Below, in pieces: positions 30,956 to 38,975 of a DNA stretch of 45,515 nt. Within the stretch, counting starts at the first letter, position 1. Each line of letters opens with the position of its first letter. Position numbers and translations under genes: made by a program. The DNA comes from a virus, in IMG/VR virus record IMGVR_UViG_3300020109_000040, positions 1-45,515 of that record; one strand, given 5' to 3'. Below the pieces are notes generated by a model, which was given only the letters and a program-made list of their open reading frames with translations, searched no databases and was not told where the DNA came from.

Positions 30956-30966
30956 TCCGCCTCCTG

Positions 30967-32844
30967 TCAAAGCATCACGACGCCGCGGGTCTCGTAGACT
31001 GAGCGGTTCGAAGATTTCGGCATGGCCATGGCCACGCCCAAAGCCATGGCCATGGCGACGGCGGCGTCGATCTTGTTTGCGGCCCGCTCCTTGGCGAGCC
31101 ATCGGTTTTCCCAGCGATCCTCGTCGGTCACCGCCGACATCACCGCCGAGATAAAGACGGGGTTGCGCTTGAACCGGATGCGCCGCTCGAGCATCGCCTC
31201 TTCAAGCGCGCGCAGCGACCCGGGCATCCATAACCCCTCGGGTTCCCGGCCCTCGTCTTCGGCCGCTTCCTTCATCTCCGCGGTCGGCTTGCCCTTCTTG
31301 GTGCCGCCTTGAGGGTGCTCGACGAAGTTGATCGCCAGCCCCAGCTGATGAACCTCTTCTTCGAACCGTCGGAACGCATATCGGTCATACCCGACCATGC
31401 CGATGTCGAAGTCGCGGGCGTCATCGGCAAGCGACTGCGCGACGTGGTCAAATCGGATGCTCTGACCCTTCGGCGCGTTCAGGTAGCCGTCGCGCGCCCA
31501 AACCTCATACGGCGCCTTGTCGCGGTCCGAACGGGCCTTGATCGTGTCTCCCGGCGTCCATGCTTCGATCCACGCGTCATAGGTCGGCTTGTTGACCGTC
31601 ACACGCTGGCCGTCGACCTCGACCTCAACCGGCACGCTCCCGGTTTCAACCACGCTTGCCTTAGCCGTGATGTCGCGGCTCTGAGAAAGGTCGAGCCCCT
31701 GCGCAATCCGCTTGCCGTGATGGATCGACGGGTCGAAGTCCGCCAAACACGGTTCCAGAACCTCGCGGCTCATCCATGCCGTGTCGGCCTCGGTCCAAAC
31801 GCAGAAGTGCAGCCGCAGAATGTTGTTCAACTTGCCCGGCAGCGCCTTTGCCTGCGCAACGACGCCAGCGAGATATTCCTCGGTCAGGATAGTCCCGAGC
31901 AAAGGGTTCGCTTTAGCCCAGCACGTCGGGTCTTCCAGCGGATCGTCGCCCGGATCCAACGAGCAGATAAACGAGAAAGTCGTGTCGTCGATCGGCTCGC
32001 CAACATAAGCGAAGGTGTCGCCCGGCGTCAGTGTGCCTGCCGCGACCTTGACCGCATGTTCGTGCTCTTCGAAGCAGATCGACTGGCGGTCGGTGCCGCT
32101 GTTCGTAATCATCAGCAGCAGCGGTTGTCGCCGAAACTTGAAACCGCGCTCAATCATCTCGACCGCGTCGCGGTTCGGATGTTCGTGCAGCTCGTCCGCC
32201 AATCCGATATGGGGCCGGAGCCCCGACCCGGACTTGCCCGCCGACTTGCTCAGCGGCCGAAAGAACGAGCCCTTCGGCAGCCAAGCCATGTTGTAGACCC
32301 GGCCCGGTCCGCCGCTTGGTGTAATCCGTGACGACAGGTCCGGTGACTGCTCCATCATCGACACAGCGTCGTTGAACAGGATCTTCGCCTGATCGCGATG
32401 CGCCGCGACCGCGTAAATCTCCGCGCCCGGCTCGTCGTCCGCCATCATGCCGTACAGGCCGATGCCGCCAGCGAACGGCGACTTCCCGTTGCCCTTTCCC
32501 TCTTCGATGTAGGCCCGACGAAACCGGCGCGTCCCGTCCGCCCGCTGCCACCCGAAGATATTTCCCAACTTGAACGCTTGGCTGGGATGCAGGAGGAACG
32601 GCTTACCCTCGAATTGACCGCCGTTCAGCCGCAGTTTCTGCTCGTAGAACCGGATGACACGATCGGCCTTCTCGACCGAGTAACGCAGCCCGCGTTCATG
32701 CCCGCGTTCAAGATCGTCGAGATGACGGCGGCAGGCGTTCCGAACGTGCGGCCCGGCGACGAACTTTCCAGCGAGCACGTCACGCGCGTATTGCGTCGCG
32801 CGGTCAGCTATCGCCGAAGAACTCGTCGCGTTCCTTCTCGTCAT
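30967..32844 (-). CDS. terL: Terminase large subunit
   Basis: A 625-residue packaging motor of the Terminase_1 (HK97-like) type. ATPase part: EEGKGNGKS (Walker A, 114-122) and IGLADELHEH (Walker B, 213-222, with Asp 217/Glu 218). Nuclease part: QGLDLSQSRD near 382-391, where Asp 385 is a probable metal ligand, and IGMVGYDRYAF for the second acidic site. Overlaps the small subunit by about 40 bases. An HNH gene lies just upstream, a pairing found in phages with cohesive ends. Confidence 0.95.
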   Translation of the reverse strand: MTRRNATSSSAIADRATQYARDVLAGKFVAGPHVRNACRRHLDDLERGHERGLRYSVEKADRVIRFYEQKLRLNGGQFEGKPFLLHPSQAFKLGNIFGWQRADGTRRFRRAYIEEGKGNGKSPFAGGIGLYGMMADDEPGAEIYAVAAHRDQAKILFNDAVSMMEQSPDLSSRITPSGGPGRVYNMAWLPKGSFFRPLSKSAGKSGSGLRPHIGLADELHEHPNRDAVEMIERGFKFRRQPLLLMITNSGTDRQSICFEEHEHAVKVAAGTLTPGDTFAYVGEPIDDTTFSFICSLDPGDDPLEDPTCWAKANPLLGTILTEEYLAGVVAQAKALPGKLNNILRLHFCVWTEADTAWMSREVLEPCLADFDPSIHHGKRIAQGLDLSQSRDITAKASVVETGSVPVEVEVDGQRVTVNKPTYDAWIEAWTPGDTIKARSDRDKAPYEVWARDGYLNAPKGQSIRFDHVAQSLADDARDFDIGMVGYDRYAFRRFEEEVHQLGLAINFVEHPQGGTKKGKPTAEMKEAAEDEGREPEGLWMPGSLRALEEAMLERRIRFKRNPVFISAVMSAVTDEDRWENRWLAKERAANKIDAAVAMAMALGVAMAMPKSSNRSVYETRGVVML

Positions 32845-33181
32845 CAGGCACCGCCACCTTGCTCCGATCGGCCGGCGACCCGCCCAACTTGCTCAGGATC
32901 GACTGCAACATGCTGAGCGCCGTTATCCCAACGTCTTCGCCAGCCAACAGCCGACCGCGCACGCTCGACGCGATTTCAATCAGCGCCCGGTCCGATTCCA
33001 TCAGCCACGGCAGTTCGCGGCGGAAACCTTCCCATGCCTGCTGGCCATTCACGTCCAAAAACTGCGACGGCTTGCCGAGAGTAGCCGCTTGGGGCGCCTT
33101 GCGAGTGACGTGCCGACCTGGATTCTTGATATCCGCCCCGGTTGCCCTGGCTTTCGCCGTGGGCGTTCGTGGGTTGGCCAT
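32804..33181 (-). CDS. terS: Terminase small subunit, P27-like
   Basis: A 125-residue protein. Basic N-terminal 35 residues, then LGKPSQFLDVNGQQAWEGF and LMESDRALIEIASSVRGRLLAG, followed by an acidic C-terminus (DDEKERDEFFG). The arrangement is that of P27-family small terminases, which recognise the packaging site and stimulate the large subunit. Role supported chiefly by position immediately upstream of terL. Confidence 0.8.
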   Translation of the reverse strand: MANPRTPTAKARATGADIKNPGRHVTRKAPQAATLGKPSQFLDVNGQQAWEGFRRELPWLMESDRALIEIASSVRGRLLAGEDVGITALSMLQSILSKLGGSPADRSKVAVPDDEKERDEFFGDS

Positions 33182-33269
33182 GGGGTCGAACTTTCAACTG
33201 TGGAACCGTGAAATTCGGGTCGGCGTCGGTGTCCAGCCCGAAAGGCCCCAGACTTCTCGCCCCCCCCGG
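33182..33269. other. Candidate packaging (cos) region
   Basis: The 88 bases between the HNH and small terminase genes contain no gene. They hold an 8-base C run (33260-33267) and the left arm of a GGCCCC (33244-33249) / GGGGCC (33278-33283) inverted repeat. In HNH-containing phages the cohesive-end site often lies here. Overhang sequence cannot be read from the DNA alone. Confidence 0.35.
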
Positions 33270-33539
33270 TCAGGGCAGGGGCCACCCGTCGAGGCCGATG
33301 GCGGCCTGCTGGCGCTGCCCTAGGTCAACCCTCGTCTTCGCGTCGTGGCATGGCTCGCACAGGCTCTGGACGTTGCTGTCGTCGTCCGTGCCGCCATTCA
33401 CGAGCGCGACGATATGATCGACACGTGTTGCCGCGACGATGACGCCCTTGCTGCGACAGATGCGACACGTTGGCTCAGCGGTCAGACGTCGCTTGCGTTG
33501 GGCAACCCCTGCCCTGCCTCGTAAGCGTGCCGCCATCAT
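33270..33539 (-). CDS. HNH endonuclease, terminase-associated
   Basis: Eighty-nine residues from the ATG at 33539 (another ATG at 33536), preceded by GGGGGA. TCRICRSKG holds one CxxC pair, followed by TRVDHIVALVNGGTDDDSN with the catalytic DH, and LCEPCHDAKT with the second CxxC pair and final His. This is a complete zinc-HNH. In HK97 and many others the HNH protein next to terminase is required for cos cleavage. Extra N-terminal sequence in the longer frame is low-complexity and likely not translated. Confidence 0.88.
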   Translation of the reverse strand: MMAARLRGRAGVAQRKRRLTAEPTCRICRSKGVIVAATRVDHIVALVNGGTDDDSNVQSLCEPCHDAKTRVDLGQRQQAAIGLDGWPLP

Positions 33540-33621
33540 TCCCCCGCGCGAACAATGCCGACCGCTGCTGATACGCTTGCTGCTGTGTCGCGTCGGTTGA
33601 TCGGCGGGGCCGGCTAGGCCG

Positions 33622-33661
33622 GATAAAGGAAGCGCCCGCAAGCCGGTAGGCCGCAGGCGCT
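33622..33661 (-). terminator. Probable intrinsic terminator before the HNH gene
   Basis: On the minus strand AGCGCCTGC (33661-33653) can pair with GCGGGCGCT (33639-33631), 9 bases with one G-T pair, around a 13-base loop, followed by TCCTTTATC. This hairpin plus T-rich tail resembles a rho-independent terminator between the regulator gene upstream and the packaging genes, which would separate the two transcription units. Confidence 0.5.
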
Positions 33662-33710
33662 GTAATCCAAGTTGACGTTTCGTCGCATATTCTGCGTTCA
33701 GCGTCAACGG

Positions 33711-34238
33711 CTACGTGCGGAAATAATCCGCGAGAAGATCGAGGCAGTTGCGGACACTCGACACCAGCTGGTGATGCTTCTTCCCGCCATAGCGCGGGAG
33801 GCTGTCATGCAGCAGGAACCGATCGATCATGCCTCGGTCTGCTGCGGGGATAATACCGCGCACCAACCGCATACGACTTCGGGCGTCTGCCTGAGCACTG
33901 AGCCTGGGCAGTCCGTACCCGAAGTCGCCGGGGTTGGCCGCAGCGCCGATCCTTTCACCGTATCCCGCAGTCACCTTGGGTTCCAAGAAGCACCGCTCAT
34001 GCAGTGCTGAATATGCCTGCCCAGCCCGATGCTGCCTAAGGTCGATCATCTTAGCGCGATGCCAGCGATCTAGCGGTGGGGTTATCTTCCGCACCAACGG
34101 TGTCCGTTCGCCGGCCCGATCGATGATCCCGTTCGCCAGCTCATGATCCCCATGCGCCAGACGCTGCGGGGTCGCATCCTCACCGGTCGGGCATGGAACC
34201 CGCACCGGACGTACCTTGCGCTTCATTGCCTTACCCAT
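33711..34238 (-). CDS. DUF6456-like putative late regulator
   Basis: One hundred seventy-five residues. TPPLDRWHRAKMIDLRQHRAGQAYSALHERC, broken here into its parts, then DARSRMRLVRGIIPAADRGMIDRFLLHD and SVRNCLDLLADYF, recalls DUF6456 proteins, which are often annotated as regulators in alphaproteobacterial phages. The N-terminus is basic (KAMKRKVRPVRVP). It lies between the replication and packaging genes, where a late activator would be expected. The assignment rests on a loose pattern and context, so it is tentative. Confidence 0.5.
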   Translation of the reverse strand: MGKAMKRKVRPVRVPCPTGEDATPQRLAHGDHELANGIIDRAGERTPLVRKITPPLDRWHRAKMIDLRQHRAGQAYSALHERCFLEPKVTAGYGERIGAAANPGDFGYGLPRLSAQADARSRMRLVRGIIPAADRGMIDRFLLHDSLPRYGGKKHHQLVSSVRNCLDLLADYFRT

Positions 34239-34242
34239 CCCC

Positions 34243-34389
34243 CTACCCCTTTCGCAAATCGATGTAGCCCCGGGCGTGCTCCGGGCTGATGTTGTACTTG
34301 GCGGCCAGTTTCTCCGGATCGGCCTTGGCGAGCCGAGCGGGGTCGGTGGCCATCAGGGCGATCAGGAATTTGGTGAGCGGGGAGGTCAT
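34243..34389 (-). CDS. Small helical protein next to the repeat array
   Basis: A 48-residue frame with ATG 34389 and an excellent GGAGG site. TSPLTKFLIALMATDP, then ADPEKLAAKYNISPEHARGYI reads as a helical DNA-binding unit (LAAKYNIS-HARGYI resembles a helix-turn-helix). First gene downstream of the 9-mer array, on the same strand as the late genes. Could bind the array or act on the promoter there; that is inference. Confidence 0.6.
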   Translation of the reverse strand: MTSPLTKFLIALMATDPARLAKADPEKLAAKYNISPEHARGYIDLRKG

Positions 34390-34410
34390 GCTGGCCTCCT
34401 GGCAAAGGCC

Positions 34411-34687
34411 TGTCCACACCTCAGGGTGTCCACACCCCTATCGTTGAACAGGCGGCGGCTTTCAGACCCCCTATATACCCCGCTTTTACGACCTATCCCT
34501 TTATATCCATTATAGGGTGTGGACAGTGTGGACAGGGTAGTGAAAGCGCCGAAAAACTGCGGATTTTTGTGTCCACACCGGGGCGTGGTCAGACTGTGGA
34601 CAAGCGTGTGGACACAGTTTCTAAGTGCAACTGAACTGTCCACGGTGTCCACGGATCGGCCACGCTTCGGACTGGGGGGCGTGGACA
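34411..34687. repeat. ori: Iteron array, TGTCCACAC: probable replication origin
   Basis: About ten copies of a 9-mer TGTCCACAC/GTGTGGACA or one-to-two-base variants lie in 277 bases without genes. Exact copies: 34411, 34427, 34517, 34526 (tandem), 34570 and 34606. Variants: 34594 (CTGTGGACA), 34637 and 34646 (tandem TGTCCACGG) and 34680 (CGTGGACA). They are in both orientations. An AT-rich segment (about 34470-34515) lies within, as expected of an unwinding element. The repeat resembles but does not equal a DnaA box. It sits directly downstream of the VapE-type helicase gene. It could instead be a promoter control region. Confidence 0.65.
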
Positions 34688-34690
34688 GCA

Positions 34691-35881
34691 TCATTCTGCG
34701 ATCCTCCAGACCCGCATGCTCTTGCGCGTGCCGTCGTTCTGGCGCTCTTTCGCCCATGCCTGCGTCCAGCCAAGATCGGCCATGATCGCGGCAACCCGAT
34801 CCTTCGCGCGTTGATCCTGCCGCTCCGGGGCCATCTTCAGAATGTCGTATAGGATCTGCGCCGACGTATAGGTCAGGTGCGGGAAAACGGCGTTCGCGAT
34901 CGTGTCTTCCCAGATGTCGCCCTGCATCCGCGATAGCTGCTCGCGCTCGGCAAGGCGGGATTCGTCATCGGTCAGCCACCATTGCTCGCCTTCGCGGAAC
35001 CGGGTGACGGCTTCGGCCCATAGCTGGTCACGCTTCCGCTCCAGTCGGTCGAGATCGATCGCGGTGCAGGCGACTGGCCAGAAACGGCGGTTGCCCGTGC
35101 TGTCGGTGAGGTAGCCCTGACCAGCCTTCGGGTTGACCGACGCAGCCAGTACGCATTGCCGGGCATACTCGACGGTATTGCGCCCGTAGGACGGCCGGGT
35201 CTTGTCGACCTGCATTGTGATGATCGCCTTGACCAACTCGACGTCGGCCTTGCGCAGCGCGGACAGCTCGGCGAATTCGACGACCCATTTCCCAGTGATT
35301 TGCTCGACGAAGCGCTTATGGTCGCGCAGTTCGTTGACCATTTCGGTGAAGTAGGAAGCGCCGAACAGCAGGCGAAGCGCGGTCGACTTCTTCAGACCTT
35401 GCGGCCCCTCCAGCACCAGCATGGTGTCCATCTTGCACCCAGGCTGGTAGATGCGAGCAACAGCTCCGATCATCCATTTTGCACCGACCGCACGTTCGTA
35501 TGGCGTGTCAGGCGCACCGAAGAGGATATGCAGGAACCGGTCGAGCCGCTTGGTGCCATCCCAGCGGAGGCAGTCGAGATAGTCCCGCACTGGGTGATAT
35601 TTGTTGAACAGGGCGGTGCGATTGACCGCGGCCGGGATGTCCGTCTTACTCGGCGCGAAGCCCGCGTGCTCGATCATCGTCTGTATGTCGACGTAATCGG
35701 CATCGGTCAGCGGCTCGCCGTGCCATTCGACTTGACCGGTAAGTTCATTGTGCCGGATCTGCGTGCCGAGGCCGGGCAGGTTCCGCATATATTGCATCAG
35801 ATTGAAAAGGGTTTTCTTCTCCCCCTTCTGCCCGATCTGAAGTTTTCCGCGCCAAGCGTTGAGTGGGATCGGCTCAGCCAC
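34691..35881 (-). CDS. VapE/virulence-associated E-type helicase
   Basis: A 396-residue superfamily III-like ATPase from GTG 35881, overlapping the VRR-NUC stop. Walker A is LEGPQGLKKSTALRLLFG (GPQGLKKS at 159-166). Walker B-like WVVEFAEL follows, then a sensor Asn in VLAASVNP and the C-terminal DSTGNRRFWPVA signature typical of the VapE family. Together with the zinc/Toprim primase it would form the replication initiator-helicase pair. The longer upstream frame is Ser/Arg/Pro-rich and not credible. Normal length for the family. Confidence 0.92.
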   Translation of the reverse strand: MAEPIPLNAWRGKLQIGQKGEKKTLFNLMQYMRNLPGLGTQIRHNELTGQVEWHGEPLTDADYVDIQTMIEHAGFAPSKTDIPAAVNRTALFNKYHPVRDYLDCLRWDGTKRLDRFLHILFGAPDTPYERAVGAKWMIGAVARIYQPGCKMDTMLVLEGPQGLKKSTALRLLFGASYFTEMVNELRDHKRFVEQITGKWVVEFAELSALRKADVELVKAIITMQVDKTRPSYGRNTVEYARQCVLAASVNPKAGQGYLTDSTGNRRFWPVACTAIDLDRLERKRDQLWAEAVTRFREGEQWWLTDDESRLAEREQLSRMQGDIWEDTIANAVFPHLTYTSAQILYDILKMAPERQDQRAKDRVAAIMADLGWTQAWAKERQNDGTRKSMRVWRIAE

Positions 35882-36194
35882 GGATCGCCTCCAGCGTATG
35901 CGCGACCGCATCGTCACCGGTGCCATCGGTGGAGCGCGCGAGGATGTAGGTGCCGCCGGCCGCGCGGACTGCCGCCATGAAATCTTTCTGGCGACGGCGC
36001 TGCGGATCCTTGCCGACCTTGGCCTCGATGCCGAAGAACCGGCCACCGATGCAGGCCAGAATGTCGCTCGACCCGACGAGGCCGTAGCGGATCATGCGTC
36101 CGTCGACCTTGATCGCGCCGGTCTGATTGGACCACGCGAGACCGAGTTCGGACACGGCAATAAGCAGCCGGTTGACGAGATCGGTATGCGTCAT
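35874..36194 (-). CDS. VRR-NUC domain nuclease
   Basis: A 106-residue protein, the whole of which is a VRR-NUC fold: GSSDILACIGGRFFGIEAKVGKD with Asp 44, Glu 57 and Lys 59, and RRRQKDFMAAVRAAGG with Gln 69. These are the PD-(D/E)XK metal ligands. Stand-alone VRR-NUC nucleases cut branched DNA and are frequent in phage replication modules. ATG 36194 overlaps the helicase stop by 4 bases. Confidence 0.9.
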   Translation of the reverse strand: MTHTDLVNRLLIAVSELGLAWSNQTGAIKVDGRMIRYGLVGSSDILACIGGRFFGIEAKVGKDPQRRRQKDFMAAVRAAGGTYILARSTDGTGDDAVAHTLEAIRG

Positions 36195-37570
36195 GCGTTC
36201 GCCCTCCACTGCTCACGCTGGCGCATGATGTGACCGGCCCACGCCACCGGGTGCCGGTATCGACGCTGCTTGCCGAGCGCGATCAGGTCTTGGAGCGTGC
36301 GCGCGGACTTCAGCTCCTGCTTTTTCCGCGCGCGAATTGCGTCGAGGTCGACCACCTCCAAAGTGCCTTCGACCTGCTCGACCTCCCGGCTCTGCACTGG
36401 ATAGGCGTACATGCATGAAGGGCACGATGGCTGGGGCGCATGGACGCGGAAGCACTTCGGGCACTGCTTGACCGGCACTTCGGATTTCTGTCCGCGCTTC
36501 TTCTTCGGCCGATCTTCCAGCGACCATTCCCGATCGTCGTCGGGCAGGCCGTGCCGCATGGCATTGCCGGCATGGTCAAGAATGATGGCGTGCGGCTTGC
36601 CCTCAGCGGGACGAAGCGCACGCCCGATCTGCTGAAGGTGCAGCGACAGCGATTGCGTCGGGCGCAGAAGGATCACGGCCTCCACCGCTGGCACGTCGAA
36701 ACCCTCGCCGAACAGATCGGCATTGCTCAGGACTTGAAGCGCGCCTTCGGAGAAGTCGCGCACGATCGCGTCGCGCGCGCCGGTATCCATGCTGCCGTCA
36801 ACATGCGCCGCAGCAATGCCAGCAGCGCGGAATTGCGCGGCCACGTTCTGGCTATGCTCGACCGACACCGCGAAGACGATCGCCCGCTTGCCTGGTGCAA
36901 TGCGCTGATAGTGCTGCACAGCGTCGCCGACGATGGACGGCTTGTCCATCAGCTTCGAAAGCTGGTCGCGCTTGAAGTCGCCACCTTGCGTCGCGATTGC
37001 GGAGGTGTCAGCCGTCGACGGGGCGAACAGCTTGTAATCGCACAGCGCGCCGCGCTCCATCAGGTCCGCGACGCTAGGCCCCTGCACCATGCCGTCGAAC
37101 CATGCGCCCAGCCCGCGCCCGTCGAGCCGCCAAGGTGTCGCGGTCAAGCCGACGACCTGCGCGCGCGGGCAGGCTTCGTATATCTGCTGATACTGCGACG
37201 CGCCCATGTGGTGACATTCGTCGAAGATAATGAGATCGGGCGGTGGCAGCTTGCCGAGCCGGCGGGCCAGTGTCTGGACAGAGCCGACCTGCACCATGGC
37301 GTCGCGGTCGGTGATGTTTCCGCCCATGACGAGGCTATGAGGAATTTCCATCGACCAGAAGGTGCGGCTTGCTTGGAGGATGATTTCGCGCCGATGCACG
37401 ACCCACCAGCAGCGCCGGCCACGCTCGGCAGCGGTCTTGACCATGTACGCGCTGGTGACCGTCTTGCCGCCGCCGGTAGCGAGCTGCACCAGCACGGTAC
37501 GGTCGAGGCTTCGGAAGCGCTCGCGAATGTCGGTGATAAGCGCCTGCTGATAGGGTCGCAACTCGATCAT
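36191..37570 (-). CDS. DEAD/DEAH-box helicase
   Basis: A 459-residue superfamily II helicase. Motif I is ATGGGKT (31-37), motif II DECHH (117-121), motif III-like TATPW, and the second RecA-like domain has FAVSVEHSQNVAAQF, then LFGEGFDVPAVEAVI and QIGRALRPAEGK (motif VI). Near residues 375-400 a CPKC...CPSC knuckle follows, adding a zinc-binding tail. Related to the RAD3/UvsW-like helicases common in phage replication blocks; probably restarts or processes forks. ATGA overlap with both neighbours. Confidence 0.93.
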   Translation of the reverse strand: MIELRPYQQALITDIRERFRSLDRTVLVQLATGGGKTVTSAYMVKTAAERGRRCWWVVHRREIILQASRTFWSMEIPHSLVMGGNITDRDAMVQVGSVQTLARRLGKLPPPDLIIFDECHHMGASQYQQIYEACPRAQVVGLTATPWRLDGRGLGAWFDGMVQGPSVADLMERGALCDYKLFAPSTADTSAIATQGGDFKRDQLSKLMDKPSIVGDAVQHYQRIAPGKRAIVFAVSVEHSQNVAAQFRAAGIAAAHVDGSMDTGARDAIVRDFSEGALQVLSNADLFGEGFDVPAVEAVILLRPTQSLSLHLQQIGRALRPAEGKPHAIILDHAGNAMRHGLPDDDREWSLEDRPKKKRGQKSEVPVKQCPKCFRVHAPQPSCPSCMYAYPVQSREVEQVEGTLEVVDLDAIRARKKQELKSARTLQDLIALGKQRRYRHPVAWAGHIMRQREQWRANA

Positions 37571-38067
37571 GAGCGCACCCGCTTATTCTTCTGCTGTTCC
37601 GAGAGCGTAGCCCACCGGCAGTTTCCGGGTTCGTAGTTGCCATTCACATCAATCCGGTCGAGAGTCATTCTCTCTGGCCGCTCACCCATATCTGCAAGGA
37701 AGGTTGGAAAATCTTTCCATCGTTCGCAAAGTTTGATGCCGCGACCGCCATAGCTGTCCCAGTCTGTATTGTTGGGGTTGGTCGTCCGCTGAACCATGGC
37801 AGTCCATGATTTATGCGTTCGGCTTTGCGAGCCTACCCGGTTATGTCCGTGGCGAAGATTGCGCGCTGTCGCTGAAGCGGACAAAAGTTCACGCCGCAAG
37901 CACCCACACGATTGAGATTTCCCAGACCTAAGCGAACGCGAAGTCGTGGCGGTATGATTTCCGCAATCGCATAGACAATTCCAAAGCCGGAAATTTCCAC
38001 GACGGCCAATATCTTCGATAGCCGTAAGCCGCCCGAAGCGCTCCCCGGTAATATTAACAGCTCTCAT
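37567..38067 (-). CDS. AP2/HNH-type homing-like endonuclease
   Basis: One hundred sixty-six residues. N-terminal part: RFGRLTAIEDIGRRG and a NCLCDCGN...SCGC zinc-ribbon-like segment of the AP2-adjacent type (WNCLCDCG, SGKSQSCGCL). C-terminal part: TLDRIDVNGNYEPGNCRWATL, the HNH-like signature of phage homing endonucleases. The DNA here is visibly less GC-rich than its neighbours, consistent with recent arrival. It interrupts an otherwise continuous primase-helicase pair. Activity and target are unknown. Confidence 0.82.
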   Translation of the reverse strand: MRAVNITGERFGRLTAIEDIGRRGNFRLWNCLCDCGNHTATTSRSLRSGKSQSCGCLRRELLSASATARNLRHGHNRVGSQSRTHKSWTAMVQRTTNPNNTDWDSYGGRGIKLCERWKDFPTFLADMGERPERMTLDRIDVNGNYEPGNCRWATLSEQQKNKRVRS

Positions 38068-38975
38068 GCCGTCACCTCGTCAGCCCAATCGTGCCCGATC
38101 GTTTCGGGGATCTTGACCGTCACGGCGCGCGGGTCGCGTCCGGTCGCGAGGCGATGCGCGAGCGCATAGGCCGCAGCAGCACCGCCGAATTTCTGGTCGT
38201 TGTCCCCGAACACGACGACGGTGCGTGTGCCCGCAGGCGGCTGCCACTTCGACAGCATCGTGGAATTGATCGCGGCCCAAACCGGGATGCCGAACAGCTT
38301 GCTGGCGGCGAGCGCCGTCTCGATGCCTTCGGCGATGCCGAGCGTCACAGCAGGACCGGTAAGGCGGATTGCGGCGCCGTCCGGGATCGCGCCAGGCATC
38401 GTCGCGCGCGGTTCGTCAAGGTCAGCTTTGCCGTTCGGCCCGAGAAACGTCCGGTGTAGCGATGCAGGTTTGCCGTCCGTGTCCGCGATCATCGCTACCA
38501 TGCAAGGGTGCGTGCTGCCGGCCGGAGCGCGGGTGCTGGCGACGTAGCGCAGGACACGCGGGTTAGCCGGCAGCGGCAGTCGGCGGGATGCAAGGTAGCG
38601 GGCGATTGCGTCACCGGGTGCCGCAGGCGTTCCAGAACGCCATAGGTCATTCAGCAGTCGCGTCCGCTGGGCGGCATCGAGCGCCGGCTTCGGCGCGACG
38701 AAATCGACATTGCCGACGATCTTGTCGATTTCACCGGCGGCGGTGCGGAAGTCCCAGCCATTCAGCTTCTGGACTAGATCCATGCCGGTGCCAGCGCCGC
38801 ATCCGGAGCAGAAGTATGTGCCCTTCCCTTCCTTGTCGTCGAAGCGGAAGCGATCCTTGCCGCCGCACATCGGGCAAGCGGTATGCTTGCCAGACAGGAA
38901 GCGCGTCTCGACGCCCAGACAGGCGAGGATGCCGCGCCATTTGCCGTGCGCCTGATCGATCGTACGCGGCCGCAT
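38064..38975 (-). CDS. DNA primase with zinc-binding and Toprim domains
   Basis: A 303-residue primase. N-terminal zinc-binding site: HTACPMCGG (Cys 34, 37) with FCSGCGAG (Cys 56, 59), the gp4/primase zinc finger. C-terminal Toprim: GIAEGIETALAAS (Glu 216, 220) and VVVFGDND (Asp 258, 260) as metal ligands. It would make primers for phage replication and works with the VapE helicase. A conserved middle (RYLASRRLPLPANPRVLRY, then HRTFLGPNGKA) matches the DUF7146-containing phage primases. Confidence 0.92.
   Translation of the reverse strand: MRPRTIDQAHGKWRGILACLGVETRFLSGKHTACPMCGGKDRFRFDDKEGKGTYFCSGCGAGTGMDLVQKLNGWDFRTAAGEIDKIVGNVDFVAPKPALDAAQRTRLLNDLWRSGTPAAPGDAIARYLASRRLPLPANPRVLRYVASTRAPAGSTHPCMVAMIADTDGKPASLHRTFLGPNGKADLDEPRATMPGAIPDGAAIRLTGPAVTLGIAEGIETALAASKLFGIPVWAAINSTMLSKWQPPAGTRTVVVFGDNDQKFGGAAAAYALAHRLATGRDPRAVTVKIPETIGHDWADEVTA

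Noticed and set aside
33182-33269. Small terminase extended upstream through the gap
   Set aside because: Upstream in-frame codons are Pro/Ala/His-rich, and the ATG at 33181 starts a typical basic N-terminus; the gap is better read as the packaging region.
36440-37636. 398-residue plus-strand frame opposite the DEAD/DEAH helicase
   Set aside because: The minus strand carries all helicase motifs; the plus frame has none and is His/Arg-rich.
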